Shown here in pieces: positions 1 through 8,847 of a DNA stretch of 45,628 nucleotides. How positions within the stretch are numbered: position 1 is the stretch's first letter; each line of letters starts with the position of its first letter. The DNA lies in assembly GCA_034111085.1 (NCBI GenBank), contig JAWUXZ010000050.1, positions 1 to 45,628 on the forward strand, given 5' to 3'. The notes under the pieces were generated by a model, which was not told the origin of the DNA, did no database searches, and was given only the letters and a program-made list of their open reading frames with translations. A program made the position numbers and the translations under genes. Source of the stretch: Dinoroseobacter sp034111085. GTDB taxonomy: Bacteria > Pseudomonadota > Alphaproteobacteria > Rhodobacterales > Rhodobacteraceae.

Positions 1-54
1 CAGGTGGATTTCCTCTGGACGCTGCCGCGCAGCTTGGCTAATCGGTGCGCAGGG

Positions 55-141
55 GCCCGAGTGGCGGAATTGGTAGACGCAGGGGATTCAAAATCCCCCG
101 ATGGAAACATCTTGTCGGTTCGAGTCCGACCTCGGGTACCA
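55..141 (+). tRNA. tRNA-Leu (anticodon CAA)
   Basis: An 87-nt tRNA with an encoded 3' CCA. The 5' acceptor strand GCCCGAG pairs with CTCGGGT (first pair G-U). The anticodon stem GGGGA/TCCCC encloses the loop TTCAAAA, giving anticodon CAA, which reads UUG. A long variable arm and the T-arm with TTCGAGT are both visible, as expected for a class II leucine tRNA. It is an ordinary leucine tRNA and cannot act as a suppressor for the TAA codons discussed for uppS and bamA. Confidence 0.97.
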
Positions 142-1007
142 GGCCCCTTTTTCACAGATCGAAAACGCATCACTAACCCTTTTGGGGTTGGGTGATTGCG
201 CGTGTCAGGCGGGTTTCTGGACGATTCGGCGGCGCAGGCAAAGCCGACTGCGGCGGGCTTTGTGATCAATCCCTTCCAATCGCTCTGCATTGGCGCAAAA
301 CCTCAAACAGCCAGCCCCGTGCACGAGCTGCCCATTTCTCGCCTTATTTGACGTCTCGCTACCCCTTCTATTGGCGCGGCCTGCGCAACAATCTTTGTTT
401 GCCCCCAAAGCCGCCACGATGTCAGCCCAGCCTTTTGGGCCAACTCCCCAAAGCGTGTCGTGCACATTTCGCCAAAACGCTCCCAGACCCACTGTCCCCA
501 AACCCGCAACAATGGTGCCAAACACTGGGCGAGTGCCCGTCTGAAATGCGCCTAAATAATGGTCAAACCGACCCAATTGAGGCAGCTTTGGGGCAGGTTC
601 TCGTTCTCCGAGCGTCAACACAGGCGTAAACACAGCAGACCTGAGAAGGTGCTGTTTGTCGGTCTTTGGAGGAAGGCCGGTTTGAGGGCGCGCGGATCAC
701 ACCGCGTAATCTCAAGACCATATGAAACGCATATGGGCGAAACGGACGCCATCTCGTCAGGCTTTTTCGACTGGTGCCCCGGTCTTGTTGTCAAAGGGAA
801 AACAGATGCTGATCAAGCAGCGGTTCATTCGGCTGAGCACGCAATTTTCGCGTCAGCCCACCGCGTTGCTTAATTTAATCGCTGCAATGCCACGCGCCGT
901 GCCGCTATCGGCCCACGCAGACATTCCGAACCGAAATTTGATCTCACGGCTGATCCGCGCGCGCATTTACCCGCACCGCGCAGGCGTCAGCGCTTGGAGT
1001 ATACATT
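142..1007. other. gene-poor stretch between tRNA-Leu and the Hint protein
   Basis: About 870 bp without a gene I can support. Open frames exist on both strands (for example 205-633 minus and 192-629 plus), but they overlap each other, are rich in Arg/Cys/Pro, lack good ribosome binding sites and match no family I recognise. A possible stem-loop lies at 169-196 just after the tRNA (arms ATCAC/GTGAT extended by TAACCC/GGGTTG), without a clear T-run. A perfect 7-bp inverted repeat CCATATG/CATATGG with a 5-nt spacer lies at 718-736. The stretch could hold decayed genes, or regulatory DNA for the downstream Hint gene. Confidence 0.5.
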
Positions 1008-2336
1008 TTGCCGAATGATTTTACCGAACCCACCCAAAACCTCGTTGGTCTTTGGGAATTCAACTTAAACGTGCAGGTGGGTGATATTAGTTCGACGGAC
1101 GGGCAAGCCCAAAACGGCGTCTATGATGGTAACATTACCGCCGTCAGCGGCGCTGCGCTGTTCGACGGCAATATCGACCGGATCGATGTGGAGGGCGACG
1201 ATGCACCCTTTGATATGGCGCAAGGCTCGATCGAGGTGGAGTTCACCCAAGCCAGCCAAGTCGGCTCTAGCCCTGACACTCTGGTGTCACGCGGTGAATG
1301 GAACGACCGAAGCTCTGAGGGCTATTTCGGCTTGGACGTTACCGAAAAGGGCGCAGTGCGGATCCAGCACTTCTCCGGCTCTGGCGAGAATACCTCGCTG
1401 AGCACCCCCAACGGCTTCTTCTCGCCCGGTGACGAAGTGCGCGTCAGCTATAATTGGGACAAATTGCTCGGCTCCACGCTGAAGGTCCTTAATCTGACCG
1501 CTGGCACAGATTTCGAAACATCCGATCCCCAAACTGGCCTGACCTTTGATCTCGGCACCAATGACGACGAGCGCTTTGTGTTCGGCGCACGCGAGCAGAA
1601 CGACGGCCAATATGACCGCGAATTTTCTGGCGCGATGAAGTATGTCGCCGTCTATATTGGACCACCGCCTGCGGATGGATACTCGACTTCAGGGGCCGTG
1701 GTGTTCAACGCCGATGGCTCGACGCTCGACTTCCCCGAGATCAAGAATATTACCCCCTGCTACATCCCTGGAACGTTGGTGGCGACGCCGCGCGGCGACA
1801 TCCCGGTCGAGGATGTGAAAGTCGGCGATAAGGTCATCACCCGCGACAACGGGTTCCAAGAAGTGGTCTGGGTCGGCCACAAACAGGTTACGCCGCGTAC
1901 CTTCACAGAATCGCCCGAGTTGAAGCCCGTGCGGGTGCGCAAAGGCGCGCTTGGCAACGGATTGCCCGAACGTGACATGATTGTTTCGCCCAATCACCGG
2001 ATACTTTTGAGCACGCCGGATGGGTCGCTTTACATCGATCAGCCCGAGGCCCTTGTCGCCGCCAAGCACATGATTGGCATGGACGGCATCCACCGGATCG
2101 ACCTGCTGAGCACGACTTATGTGCACTTCATGTGCGAGCGTCACGAGGTTGTTCTAAGCGACGGCACATGGTTGGAAAGCTTCCAACCCGGTGATTTTTC
2201 ATTGAAAGGCATCGACGATGAACAGCGCGAAGAGATTTTCGCGCTGTTCCCGGAGCTGCGCAGCCGTGCGGGTCGCGAGGACTATACCTCGGCAGATCGA
2301 CCTTTGCGTGGGTTCAAAGCAAAACTCGTACCCTAG
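1008..2336 (+). CDS. LamG-like / Hint_2 domain protein
   Basis: A 442-residue protein in two parts. Residues about 10-215 look like a concanavalin A/LamG-type beta-sandwich (GLWEFN near the start, repeated FDG/DG strands, acidic composition). Residues about 250-400 form a Hint (hedgehog/intein) module of the Hint_2 type common in Rhodobacterales: Cys251 in TPCYIPGTLVATPRG, then VEDVKVGDKVITRDNG, the SPNHR motif with His330, and a late HEVVLSDGTWLESFQPGD block. Cys251 is the expected autoprocessing nucleophile. The start is TTG at 1008, chosen because GGAG at 996-999 lies 8 nt upstream and homologues begin at this point. No classical signal peptide is seen. The biological role of these proteins is not established; secretion and self-cleavage are inferred from the fold. 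Confidence 0.85.
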   Translation: MPNDFTEPTQNLVGLWEFNLNVQVGDISSTDGQAQNGVYDGNITAVSGAALFDGNIDRIDVEGDDAPFDMAQGSIEVEFTQASQVGSSPDTLVSRGEWNDRSSEGYFGLDVTEKGAVRIQHFSGSGENTSLSTPNGFFSPGDEVRVSYNWDKLLGSTLKVLNLTAGTDFETSDPQTGLTFDLGTNDDERFVFGAREQNDGQYDREFSGAMKYVAVYIGPPPADGYSTSGAVVFNADGSTLDFPEIKNITPCYIPGTLVATPRGDIPVEDVKVGDKVITRDNGFQEVVWVGHKQVTPRTFTESPELKPVRVRKGALGNGLPERDMIVSPNHRILLSTPDGSLYIDQPEALVAAKHMIGMDGIHRIDLLSTTYVHFMCERHEVVLSDGTWLESFQPGDFSLKGIDDEQREEIFALFPELRSRAGREDYTSADRPLRGFKAKLVP

Positions 2337-2380
2337 CCGCTCAGTCGGATAAACGAGTGCCTCGTGGTGGGGGCAAAGTT

Positions 2381-2411
2381 GGGGTGGCCACCGGGTCGCC
2401 CCATCTTTTTT
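2381..2411 (+). terminator. probable rho-independent terminator after the Hint gene
   Basis: GGGGTGG (2381-2387) pairs with TCGCCCC (2396-2402), allowing G-U pairs, and is followed by a run of six T after ATC. It lies 45 nt after the Hint stop codon and before the next gene. Confidence 0.5.
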
Positions 2412-2448
2412 GTGGTATTGGCGTATGAGGTTACGGCATGATCTTGCC

Positions 2449-2886
2449 ATGGACCAAACTCAGCACCGCCCTTGGCACCTTTGGATCGTCGCACCGCTTG
2501 CGGTCGTGTGGATGGCGCTATCTGCCTGCGACTACCTTTTGGTAACGCTTGGCGCTCAGGACTACTTGCGTCAGTTCTCCGCTGACCAAGCCGCGTTTTT
2601 CACCGGGCTCGAAATGCAAGCAAAAGCTCTTTGGGCCACCTACGTTTGGGCCGGTGTTGCAGGCGCGCTCGGCCTTCTGATGCGCGAGGCATGGGCACCG
2701 CTGGCGCTTACCGTAGCCTTCTTTGCAGGGCTCGGCCAGACAAGCTGGTTGGTGCTGATCAGCGATCCTTCGCTGATTTCAGTCGCAGGCACCCTCAGCG
2801 CACAGATCCTGATTGTCAGCCTCGCCGTTGTCTTACTGCTGTGGCTTTACGCGCGCGGTTTGCGGGCGAGCGGCGTGCTGGTTTAA
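2449..2886 (+). CDS. small four-helix membrane protein, function unknown
   Basis: A 145-residue hydrophobic protein with four likely membrane helices (about residues 8-30, 50-72, 75-98 and 108-132). The N-terminus contains RPWHLWIVAPLAVVWMALSACDYL, interrupted here as RPWHLW and ACDYL; this pattern resembles a family of small proteobacterial membrane proteins sometimes loosely labelled sugar transporter, without experimental support that I know of. The start at ATG 2449 (MDQTQ) is preferred because homologues begin close to the PWHLW motif; an in-frame ATG at 2425 is possible, and neither has a strong ribosome binding site. The stop overlaps by 4 nt the 3' end of the convergent dehydrogenase gene. 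Confidence 0.7.
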   Translation: MDQTQHRPWHLWIVAPLAVVWMALSACDYLLVTLGAQDYLRQFSADQAAFFTGLEMQAKALWATYVWAGVAGALGLLMREAWAPLALTVAFFAGLGQTSWLVLISDPSLISVAGTLSAQILIVSLAVVLLLWLYARGLRASGVLV

Positions 2887-5309
2887 CCGCGCATCCGTAC
2901 GCCATCTGGATCAAACAAGGGCGTCTCGATCCGCTTTGCACTGCGCCGTTGACCTAGAATTTCAATCTCCACTTGCGCGCCGGGCAGGGCCAACTCTGTT
3001 GGTAGGAACCCCATCGCGATCGACTTTTCGGCATAATGCGAATAACCGCCCGAGGTGCAAAAGCCCACGACCTCGCCCCCCACAAAGATTGGCTCATAGG
3101 CGACCACATCTGCGTCCAAGGCATCTACCTCAAACACACATAGGGTTCGTTTTGGGCCTGCATCCCGTTCAGCCTCGGCTGCTGCGCGCCCGATAAAGTC
3201 GGTGTTTTTCTTGAACGAGATGAACCGATCAAGTCCCGTTTCCGCACTGGTGTAGTCAGGGCTGAACTCGCGTGCCCAAGATCCGAAGAATTTATCTAAC
3301 CGAAGGCTCATCATTGCGCGCATCCCAAAGGGGCGCATCCCAAGCGGCTCGCCGGCGGCCCAAAGGGTGGCGAACAGGCTACGCTGGCTCATTGGATCAC
3401 AATAAATCTCATAGCCGATATCGCCCGTATAGCTGACACGCTGCACCCAGCAATCCGCCATACCAATGGTCATGCGCTTCACGTCAAGGAACTTGAAGGC
3501 ACCAGATGAGACATCCGTGTCAGTGCACGCCGCCAGCACAGCGCGTGCGTTCGGTCCTGCGATCTGGAAGCCCGTGCGCTGATCCGAGACATTTGAAATC
3601 TGAACGCCGTGTTCAGTATTGGCCCCTTGGGCTTCAAACCAACGCATATGGTAATCTTGGCTGCCATAGGACGCGGTTAGTTGAAATTCTTCTGCCGCAA
3701 TACAGGACACGGTGAAGTCACCGAAAATCTTTCCCGTGGGCGACAACATCGGCGTCAAACTAAGGCGGCCCTGTTTGGGCATCCGTCCCGCCATCACGCG
3801 GTCGAGCCAACCGCGCGCGCCGGGTCCGGTGACATGAAACTTACCGAAATTATGAACTTCATTGATGCCAACCGTGTTGCGCACCGCCAGCACCTCGGCT
3901 TTTGTGGCTTCCCACGCGTTCGAGCGGCGGAAGGAGGGTGTCTCAAACCGAGGCGCTCCGGGAAGTGCGAAATAGTTCACAACTTCAAGCCCATACTGCG
4001 CGCCCCAGACGGCCCCCATCTTGTCCCAGGTGTCATACATCGGGGTGGTGCGGAAGCCGCGCGCGGCGGGCAGCTCTTCGTTTGGATACGCGACCGAGAA
4101 GCGTTTTTGATAATTCTCGACCACCTTCGGCACCGTAAAGCCTGGCGTCGTCCAGCGCCCAAAGCGTGCCACATCGAACCCGCGTGGATCGCAATCGGGT
4201 GCGCCATCTACCATCCACTGCGCCAGCGACAGCCCCATGCCACCGCCTTGGCTGAAGCCTGCCATCACAGCACAGGCAGACCAGTAGTTGCGCATCCCCG
4301 GCACCGGGCCGACCAGCGGGTTGCCATCTGGCGCGAAGGTGAAGGGGCCGTGTACGATGCTTTTGATGCCTGCGTGTTCCAGCACCGGGAAGCGTTTATA
4401 GGCAAACGCGATGCTGTCTTCAATCTTATCCAAGTTGTCATTTAGCAACTCATGTCCGAAGTCCCACGGGGTGCCGCCGACTGCCCAAGGCTCGCAGGTC
4501 TGCTCGTAGAATCCGATGCAAAGTCCGCGCCCTTCCTGGCGCAAATAACTCTCGCCGCCGGGATCCATGACATGCGGGAATTCTGTATCCCGTGTATAGA
4601 CTTCGGGAATTTCATCAGTGACTATGTATTGGTGCGCCATTGGCACCAGCGGCAGGTAAAGTCCGGCCATCGCAGCGACTTCTCGCGCCCAAAGACCGCC
4701 CGCATTAACGATATGTTCGGCATGGATAGTGCCTTTTTCGGTAACTACATCCCATGTGCCATCAGCGCGAGGGTTGGTCTCCAACACTCTGTTATGCAAC
4801 ACAATTTCCGCACCGTTCTGCCGAGCTGCCTTTGCATAAGCATGGGTAGTGCCGGAGGGGTCAAGATGCCCGTCCAGCGGATCGTAGAGCCCGCCCAACA
4901 CGCCTTCCACATTCACCAAGCCGTCAGTCATCCGGGTGATTTCATCCGGTCCCAGCACTTCAGTGTGCAGCCCCATATAGCGGTGCTTGGCACGCTCCGC
5001 CTTCAACATGTCGAAGCGTTCTTGCGTGTCAGCCAGCGTGATGCCGCCCACATGATGCAGGCCGCAGCTTTGGCCCGTAAGCTCTTCTAATTCTTGATAA
5101 AGCTTGATGGTATAGCCCTGAAGCGCGGCCATATTAGTGTCGCCGTTCAGGGTGTGAAAACCGCCAGCTGCGTGCCAAGTCGACCCGCTGGTCAACTCCG
5201 AGCGTTCCAGCAACATCACATCGGTCCAGCCTAGCTTGGTCAGGTGATAGAGAACCGAACAGCCGACAACGCCGCCCCCGATGACGCAAACGCGTGTAGT
5301 TGTTTTCAT
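2883..5309 (-). CDS. FAD-dependent dimethylglycine/sarcosine dehydrogenase-like protein with GcvT domains
   Basis: An 808-residue protein with the layout of dimethylglycine and sarcosine dehydrogenases: an N-terminal FAD-binding DAO domain (VIGGGVVGCSVLYH at residues 9-22), a linker domain, and C-terminal GcvT plus GcvT-C folate-binding domains (residues about 430-800). The segment SGSTWHAAGG carries His46, at the position of the histidine that binds FAD covalently in mammalian dimethylglycine dehydrogenase. The expected reaction is oxidative N-demethylation, passing the one-carbon unit to tetrahydrofolate. The true substrate cannot be read from the sequence. It is the last gene of the minus-strand transporter locus, 93 nt after the ATPase start region, with AGGAG upstream of the ATG. 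It has its own palindromic upstream element at 5354-5390, so it may have its own promoter. Confidence 0.9.
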   Translation of the reverse strand: MKTTTRVCVIGGGVVGCSVLYHLTKLGWTDVMLLERSELTSGSTWHAAGGFHTLNGDTNMAALQGYTIKLYQELEELTGQSCGLHHVGGITLADTQERFDMLKAERAKHRYMGLHTEVLGPDEITRMTDGLVNVEGVLGGLYDPLDGHLDPSGTTHAYAKAARQNGAEIVLHNRVLETNPRADGTWDVVTEKGTIHAEHIVNAGGLWAREVAAMAGLYLPLVPMAHQYIVTDEIPEVYTRDTEFPHVMDPGGESYLRQEGRGLCIGFYEQTCEPWAVGGTPWDFGHELLNDNLDKIEDSIAFAYKRFPVLEHAGIKSIVHGPFTFAPDGNPLVGPVPGMRNYWSACAVMAGFSQGGGMGLSLAQWMVDGAPDCDPRGFDVARFGRWTTPGFTVPKVVENYQKRFSVAYPNEELPAARGFRTTPMYDTWDKMGAVWGAQYGLEVVNYFALPGAPRFETPSFRRSNAWEATKAEVLAVRNTVGINEVHNFGKFHVTGPGARGWLDRVMAGRMPKQGRLSLTPMLSPTGKIFGDFTVSCIAAEEFQLTASYGSQDYHMRWFEAQGANTEHGVQISNVSDQRTGFQIAGPNARAVLAACTDTDVSSGAFKFLDVKRMTIGMADCWVQRVSYTGDIGYEIYCDPMSQRSLFATLWAAGEPLGMRPFGMRAMMSLRLDKFFGSWAREFSPDYTSAETGLDRFISFKKNTDFIGRAAAEAERDAGPKRTLCVFEVDALDADVVAYEPIFVGGEVVGFCTSGGYSHYAEKSIAMGFLPTELALPGAQVEIEILGQRRSAKRIETPLFDPDGVRMRG

Positions 5310-5353
5310 GGGTGTATCTCCTGAAATCGCACTTGGCGTCAGGCTAGGGGACG

Positions 5354-5390
5354 CGCGGCGGTGGGGTTGTCAAAAACCGACACCGCCGCG
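5354..5390. promoter_or_regulatory. nested palindrome with TTGTC..GACA motif upstream of the dehydrogenase gene
   Basis: A perfect 10-bp inverted repeat (CGCGGCGGTG at 5354-5363, CACCGCCGCG at 5381-5390) encloses TTGTCAAAAACCGACAC at 5367-5383. The inner motif matches the one at 11884-11900 upstream of the binding-protein gene at 15 of 17 positions. It lies about 58 nt before the dehydrogenase start. No T-run follows on the minus strand, so an operator is more likely than a terminator. The regulator is unknown; the neighbouring AraC-family protein is the obvious candidate. Confidence 0.5.
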
Positions 5391-5402
5391 GTCAAATCGT
5401 AT

Positions 5403-7487
5403 CTACTCGGCCGCCATCTTAATGACGGGCTCCATCATAGCGAATTCTGCATCGGGCAGGTGGCATTTGACTTGATGACCATCTTCGAGCACGCGAACCG
5501 GTGGCATCTCAGTATCACACAGATTGCCGGCCACCTTGCCCTTCCAATTGCACCGCGTCTGGAACGGGCAGCCGGGCGGAGGGTTCATCGCGGACGGAAT
5601 TTCACCTTCCAAAACGATGTGCTTCTTGGTGATCGAGGTGTCCGCAATAGGCACCGCCGACAGCAGCGCTTCCGTATAAGGATGATACGGCGGGCTGAAT
5701 ACCTGATCCGTTGTTCCCATTTCGACAACGTGTCCAAGATACATAACCATAACGCGATCAGATAGATAGCGGACGATGCTCAAGTCATGGCTGATGAACA
5801 GAAGCGTGGTTTTGTTCTTACGCTGGATCTCCATCAGCAGGTCCGTGACTGCCGCTTGGACCGAAACATCAAGGGCCGAGACAGGCTCGTCAGCCACCAC
5901 GATCCGAGCATCGCCGGCAAACGCACGGGCAATACCCACGCGTTGCTTTTGACCGCCAGAGAGCTGTCGTGGCATCCGGTCCGCGAACGTGCGGGGCAGC
6001 TTTACCAGATCGAGAAGTTCCAACATGCGGTTGCGACGTTCTTCTTCGGACTTGCCGATCTTGAATATCTCAAGCGCCCGAATGATCTGCCGCCCAACGG
6101 TCATCGAGGGGTTCAGCGTGTCAAACGGGTTCTGGAACACCATCTGGATTTCAGACACCGTCTTGGTATCGCGTTTCTCGATCGGCGTGTCTTGGATCTC
6201 GCGGTTATCGACGAAGATTTTGCCTTCTGTGGCCGTCTCCAAGCCCATGAGCACCTTGGCAAAGGTAGATTTGCCGCAGCCAGATTCGCCAACAATTGCA
6301 AGCGTTTCGCTTTCACGGGCCTCGAACGTCAGCGTCTCGTTGGCTTTCACGACCTTCTTATTGGCCCCGCCGAACAGCGCGCTGGCGGCAACCTCGTAGT
6401 ATTTCTTGAGATCTTCCATGCGCAGCACGACTTCACCGATCTCGCCCTTTTGCTTGGTCTCGGCCAATTGAAGTGGGGCAGCCCAGTCGATTTCTTCGAA
6501 CTTCAGGCAACGCGTGCCGTGGCGATCATGTTCTGCGACTTCGGCCATCTTGATCTCATCGGCGTCGCAGCGCCCCGCTTGAAAGTAGTCGCAGCGTGGA
6601 CCGAAATTGCAGCCGTTTGGCCGCTCATGAGGCAGTGGAAAGTTGCCGGGGATTGCCACCAAGGGACGTGAGTTTTTGTCGGCACCGGGCAGCGGAATCG
6701 ACCGGAACAGCGCCTGCGTATAAGGGTGCTGCATCTTGTCGAACACGTCCTCAATCGAGCCGGTTTCAACGGCTTCGCCCGAATACATGACGCAAAGACG
6801 GTCGCAGGTTTCCAGAACGAGACCGAGGTTGTGCGAGATAAACAGCATTGAGGTGCCGTATTTCTTGCCCAGATCTTTCACCAACTCGACCACAGCGGCT
6901 TCGACCGTCACGTCCAGCGCGGTGGTCGGCTCGTCGAGGATCAGCAGTGATGGCTTGGACATCAACGCCATCGCAATCACGATGCGCTGTTGCTGGCCGC
7001 CCGAAAGCTGGTGCGGGTAGCTTCCTAAAATCCGTTTAGGGTCAGGGAGTTTGACGTCGGTGACGACTTCTAGCGCGCGGTCATAGGCGATTTTTTCCGA
7101 CACGCCCTCGTGGATCATCGGGACTTCCATCAGCTGTCTGCCAATTTTCATCGCCGGATTCAGCGAGGCCATTGGTTCCTGATAGATCATCGCAATCTCG
7201 GACCCGCGAATTTCGCGCAGCTCCTCAGGGCTCATGTCATTAAGGTTGCGACCTTTGAACTTGATCGTTCCGCCGACAATTTTGCCATTCACGCCAAGGT
7301 CTTGCATGACGCCGAGTGCCACGGTGGACTTTCCGCAACCGGATTCTCCGACAAGGCCCATTGCCTCGCCGGGTTGCACGACGCAGGAAAAGTCCATCAC
7401 CGCGGGAATTTCACGAAGTCGGGTGAAGAAGCTGATGGACAGGTTTTCGATCTCGAGGATCGGGCCGTCATAATCCCATTTCGCCAT
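5403..7487 (-). CDS. fused two-domain ATPase of a dipeptide/oligopeptide-type ABC importer
   Basis: A 694-residue fusion of two ATPases that are usually separate (DppD and DppF type). The first domain has Walker A GESGCGKST at residues 47-55, signature LSGGQQQR and Walker B LLILDEPTTALD. The second has GESGCGKST, LSGGQKQR and IVVADEPVSALD. Each half ends in the Cys-containing oligopeptide/dipeptide transporter C-terminal motif (GCNFGPRCDYFQAGRCD; GCPFQTRCNWKGK and later cysteines). It should energise import through the two permeases encoded just upstream in the same direction. The ATG at 7487 is preceded by AGGAG. A GC-rich stem-loop (GCCCCGG/CCGGGGC, 7581-7606) lies in the 128-nt gap after the permease gene, without a T-run. 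Confidence 0.93.
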   Translation of the reverse strand: MAKWDYDGPILEIENLSISFFTRLREIPAVMDFSCVVQPGEAMGLVGESGCGKSTVALGVMQDLGVNGKIVGGTIKFKGRNLNDMSPEELREIRGSEIAMIYQEPMASLNPAMKIGRQLMEVPMIHEGVSEKIAYDRALEVVTDVKLPDPKRILGSYPHQLSGGQQQRIVIAMALMSKPSLLILDEPTTALDVTVEAAVVELVKDLGKKYGTSMLFISHNLGLVLETCDRLCVMYSGEAVETGSIEDVFDKMQHPYTQALFRSIPLPGADKNSRPLVAIPGNFPLPHERPNGCNFGPRCDYFQAGRCDADEIKMAEVAEHDRHGTRCLKFEEIDWAAPLQLAETKQKGEIGEVVLRMEDLKKYYEVAASALFGGANKKVVKANETLTFEARESETLAIVGESGCGKSTFAKVLMGLETATEGKIFVDNREIQDTPIEKRDTKTVSEIQMVFQNPFDTLNPSMTVGRQIIRALEIFKIGKSEEERRNRMLELLDLVKLPRTFADRMPRQLSGGQKQRVGIARAFAGDARIVVADEPVSALDVSVQAAVTDLLMEIQRKNKTTLLFISHDLSIVRYLSDRVMVMYLGHVVEMGTTDQVFSPPYHPYTEALLSAVPIADTSITKKHIVLEGEIPSAMNPPPGCPFQTRCNWKGKVAGNLCDTEMPPVRVLEDGHQVKCHLPDAEFAMMEPVIKMAAE

Positions 7488-7615
7488 TAACTTTTACTCC
7501 TATCGGGGTCTATGCGGCGTCAGCATCGCGTCAGTATCGCGTCGGGGCGCCCAGACCCGGGCTATTTGTTAACGATTTCAGCCCCGGCGCGTCAGCACAC
7601 CGGGGCCAAACCAGA

Positions 7616-8833
7616 TCAGTCCTTAAGGCTCTCTTCACGCAGGCCATCGGCCAGCAGGTTCAGGCCCAGCACGAGGCTCATCAACGCGAGCGCTGGCGGC
7701 AGGGCAGGGTGCGGGAAGATCGACAGGAGCTTACGTCCTTCGTTGATCGTGGATCCCCAATCGGGGCTCTCTGGTGGCAGACCAAGGCCAAAGAAGCCCA
7801 AGGTTCCCAGAAGAATCGTGGTGTAGCCAATCCGCAGACAGAAATCGACGATCAGCGGACCACGCACGTTCGGCAGGATTTCCCACAGCATGATATACCA
7901 TGGGCCCTCTCCGCGCGTTTGGGCCGCTGCCACATAGTCCCGCGTTTTGATGTCGAGTGCTAAGCCTCGGACAATACGGAACACTGTGGGGGAGTTCACA
8001 AACACCACCGACACGAACACCACGAGAATACCTCCCGGAACATCGAACAGGTCCAACATCGCAGGTAGAGCGTAGATCGTTAGATCGTCGTTTTTCACCA
8101 AGAAGCCATCGGTTGAGATCATCGACAGATAGAGCCAGAACATTATGCCAAGCACCACAATCAGCAACGGCGTACGTACGCTGGGCCGAGTATAGAAACG
8201 AGAGTTCAAAAGCACCGCCATAAACACAATCGGGAATATGAACAGCACGGTTGCCATGAAGTTCGGAATACCCGTCTCGACGATCTCAGGTGTGACCAGC
8301 AGGTAGAACAGCAAGATTACTGGGAAGGCGAGGATCAGGTTGGACAAGAACGACAAGAACGTGTCGAGCTTTCCGCCATAATACCCGGCAGGCAGACCCA
8401 GCGTGATGCCGACCATGAAGGCAAACAACGTCGCCAGCGGTGCAATCTGCACAACCACGACCGAGCCTGACACCATGCGACTGAACACATCGCGCGCAAG
8501 GTTGTCGCCCCCGAGGAGGTAATAACCGTACTCGCCATCCTCGACATTGGGCATCGGTGTGCCCGGGATCTTGTTCTTCAATCCTGAGACCTGGCTCAGG
8601 GGGTCGAAGGTGGCGATCAGGCCAAACAGGCCGTTGAACATCGCCGTGTAGACCCAAAACATCACCAACGTGAAGCCGATCATGCCGATAAGGCTGTCGA
8701 AGAGTTTGCCGTAAAGGCCAAGTTTGCGTTTCAACTTGATCGAGACCACGAAGGTCAGGACCAGCGCTATCCAAACCGGCATAAACTGCCAAAGGATACG
8801 GACGATAATTTCGCCCCAGCTTAGAAGTTCCAT
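7616..8833 (-). CDS. ABC importer permease, DppC/OppC type, enlarged
   Basis: A 405-residue inner-membrane permease. The C-terminal half contains the family coupling-loop region (RDYVAAAQTRGEGPWYIMLWEILPN) and the typical GFFGLGLPPESPDWGS motif. It is about 100 residues longer than typical DppC/OppC: there are extra helices at the N-terminus (residues 1-65) and an enlarged hydrophobic insertion around residues 185-260. This enlargement is seen directly; its effect on substrate choice is unknown. It starts 14 nt after the stop of the other permease gene, with GGGG before the ATG, so the two are co-transcribed. Confidence 0.92.
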   Translation of the reverse strand: MELLSWGEIIVRILWQFMPVWIALVLTFVVSIKLKRKLGLYGKLFDSLIGMIGFTLVMFWVYTAMFNGLFGLIATFDPLSQVSGLKNKIPGTPMPNVEDGEYGYYLLGGDNLARDVFSRMVSGSVVVVQIAPLATLFAFMVGITLGLPAGYYGGKLDTFLSFLSNLILAFPVILLFYLLVTPEIVETGIPNFMATVLFIFPIVFMAVLLNSRFYTRPSVRTPLLIVVLGIMFWLYLSMISTDGFLVKNDDLTIYALPAMLDLFDVPGGILVVFVSVVFVNSPTVFRIVRGLALDIKTRDYVAAAQTRGEGPWYIMLWEILPNVRGPLIVDFCLRIGYTTILLGTLGFFGLGLPPESPDWGSTINEGRKLLSIFPHPALPPALALMSLVLGLNLLADGLREESLKD

Positions 8834-8847
8834 CTGTCGTGTTCCCC

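Noticed and set aside
55..141. tRNA-Leu as a possible suppressor of the TAA codons
   Set aside because: The anticodon is CAA, which reads UUG, and the tRNA has a normal leucine structure.
205..633. 142-codon open frame on the minus strand (GTG start) and a competing 145-codon frame on the plus strand
   Set aside because: They overlap almost completely, lack good ribosome binding sites, become Arg/Cys-rich, and match no family I know; the first half of the minus frame looks slightly protein-like, so a decayed gene cannot be excluded.
722..1018. 98-codon open frame upstream of the Hint gene, overlapping its start
   Set aside because: Low-complexity basic sequence, no recognisable domain, and conflicts with the better supported TTG start at 1008.
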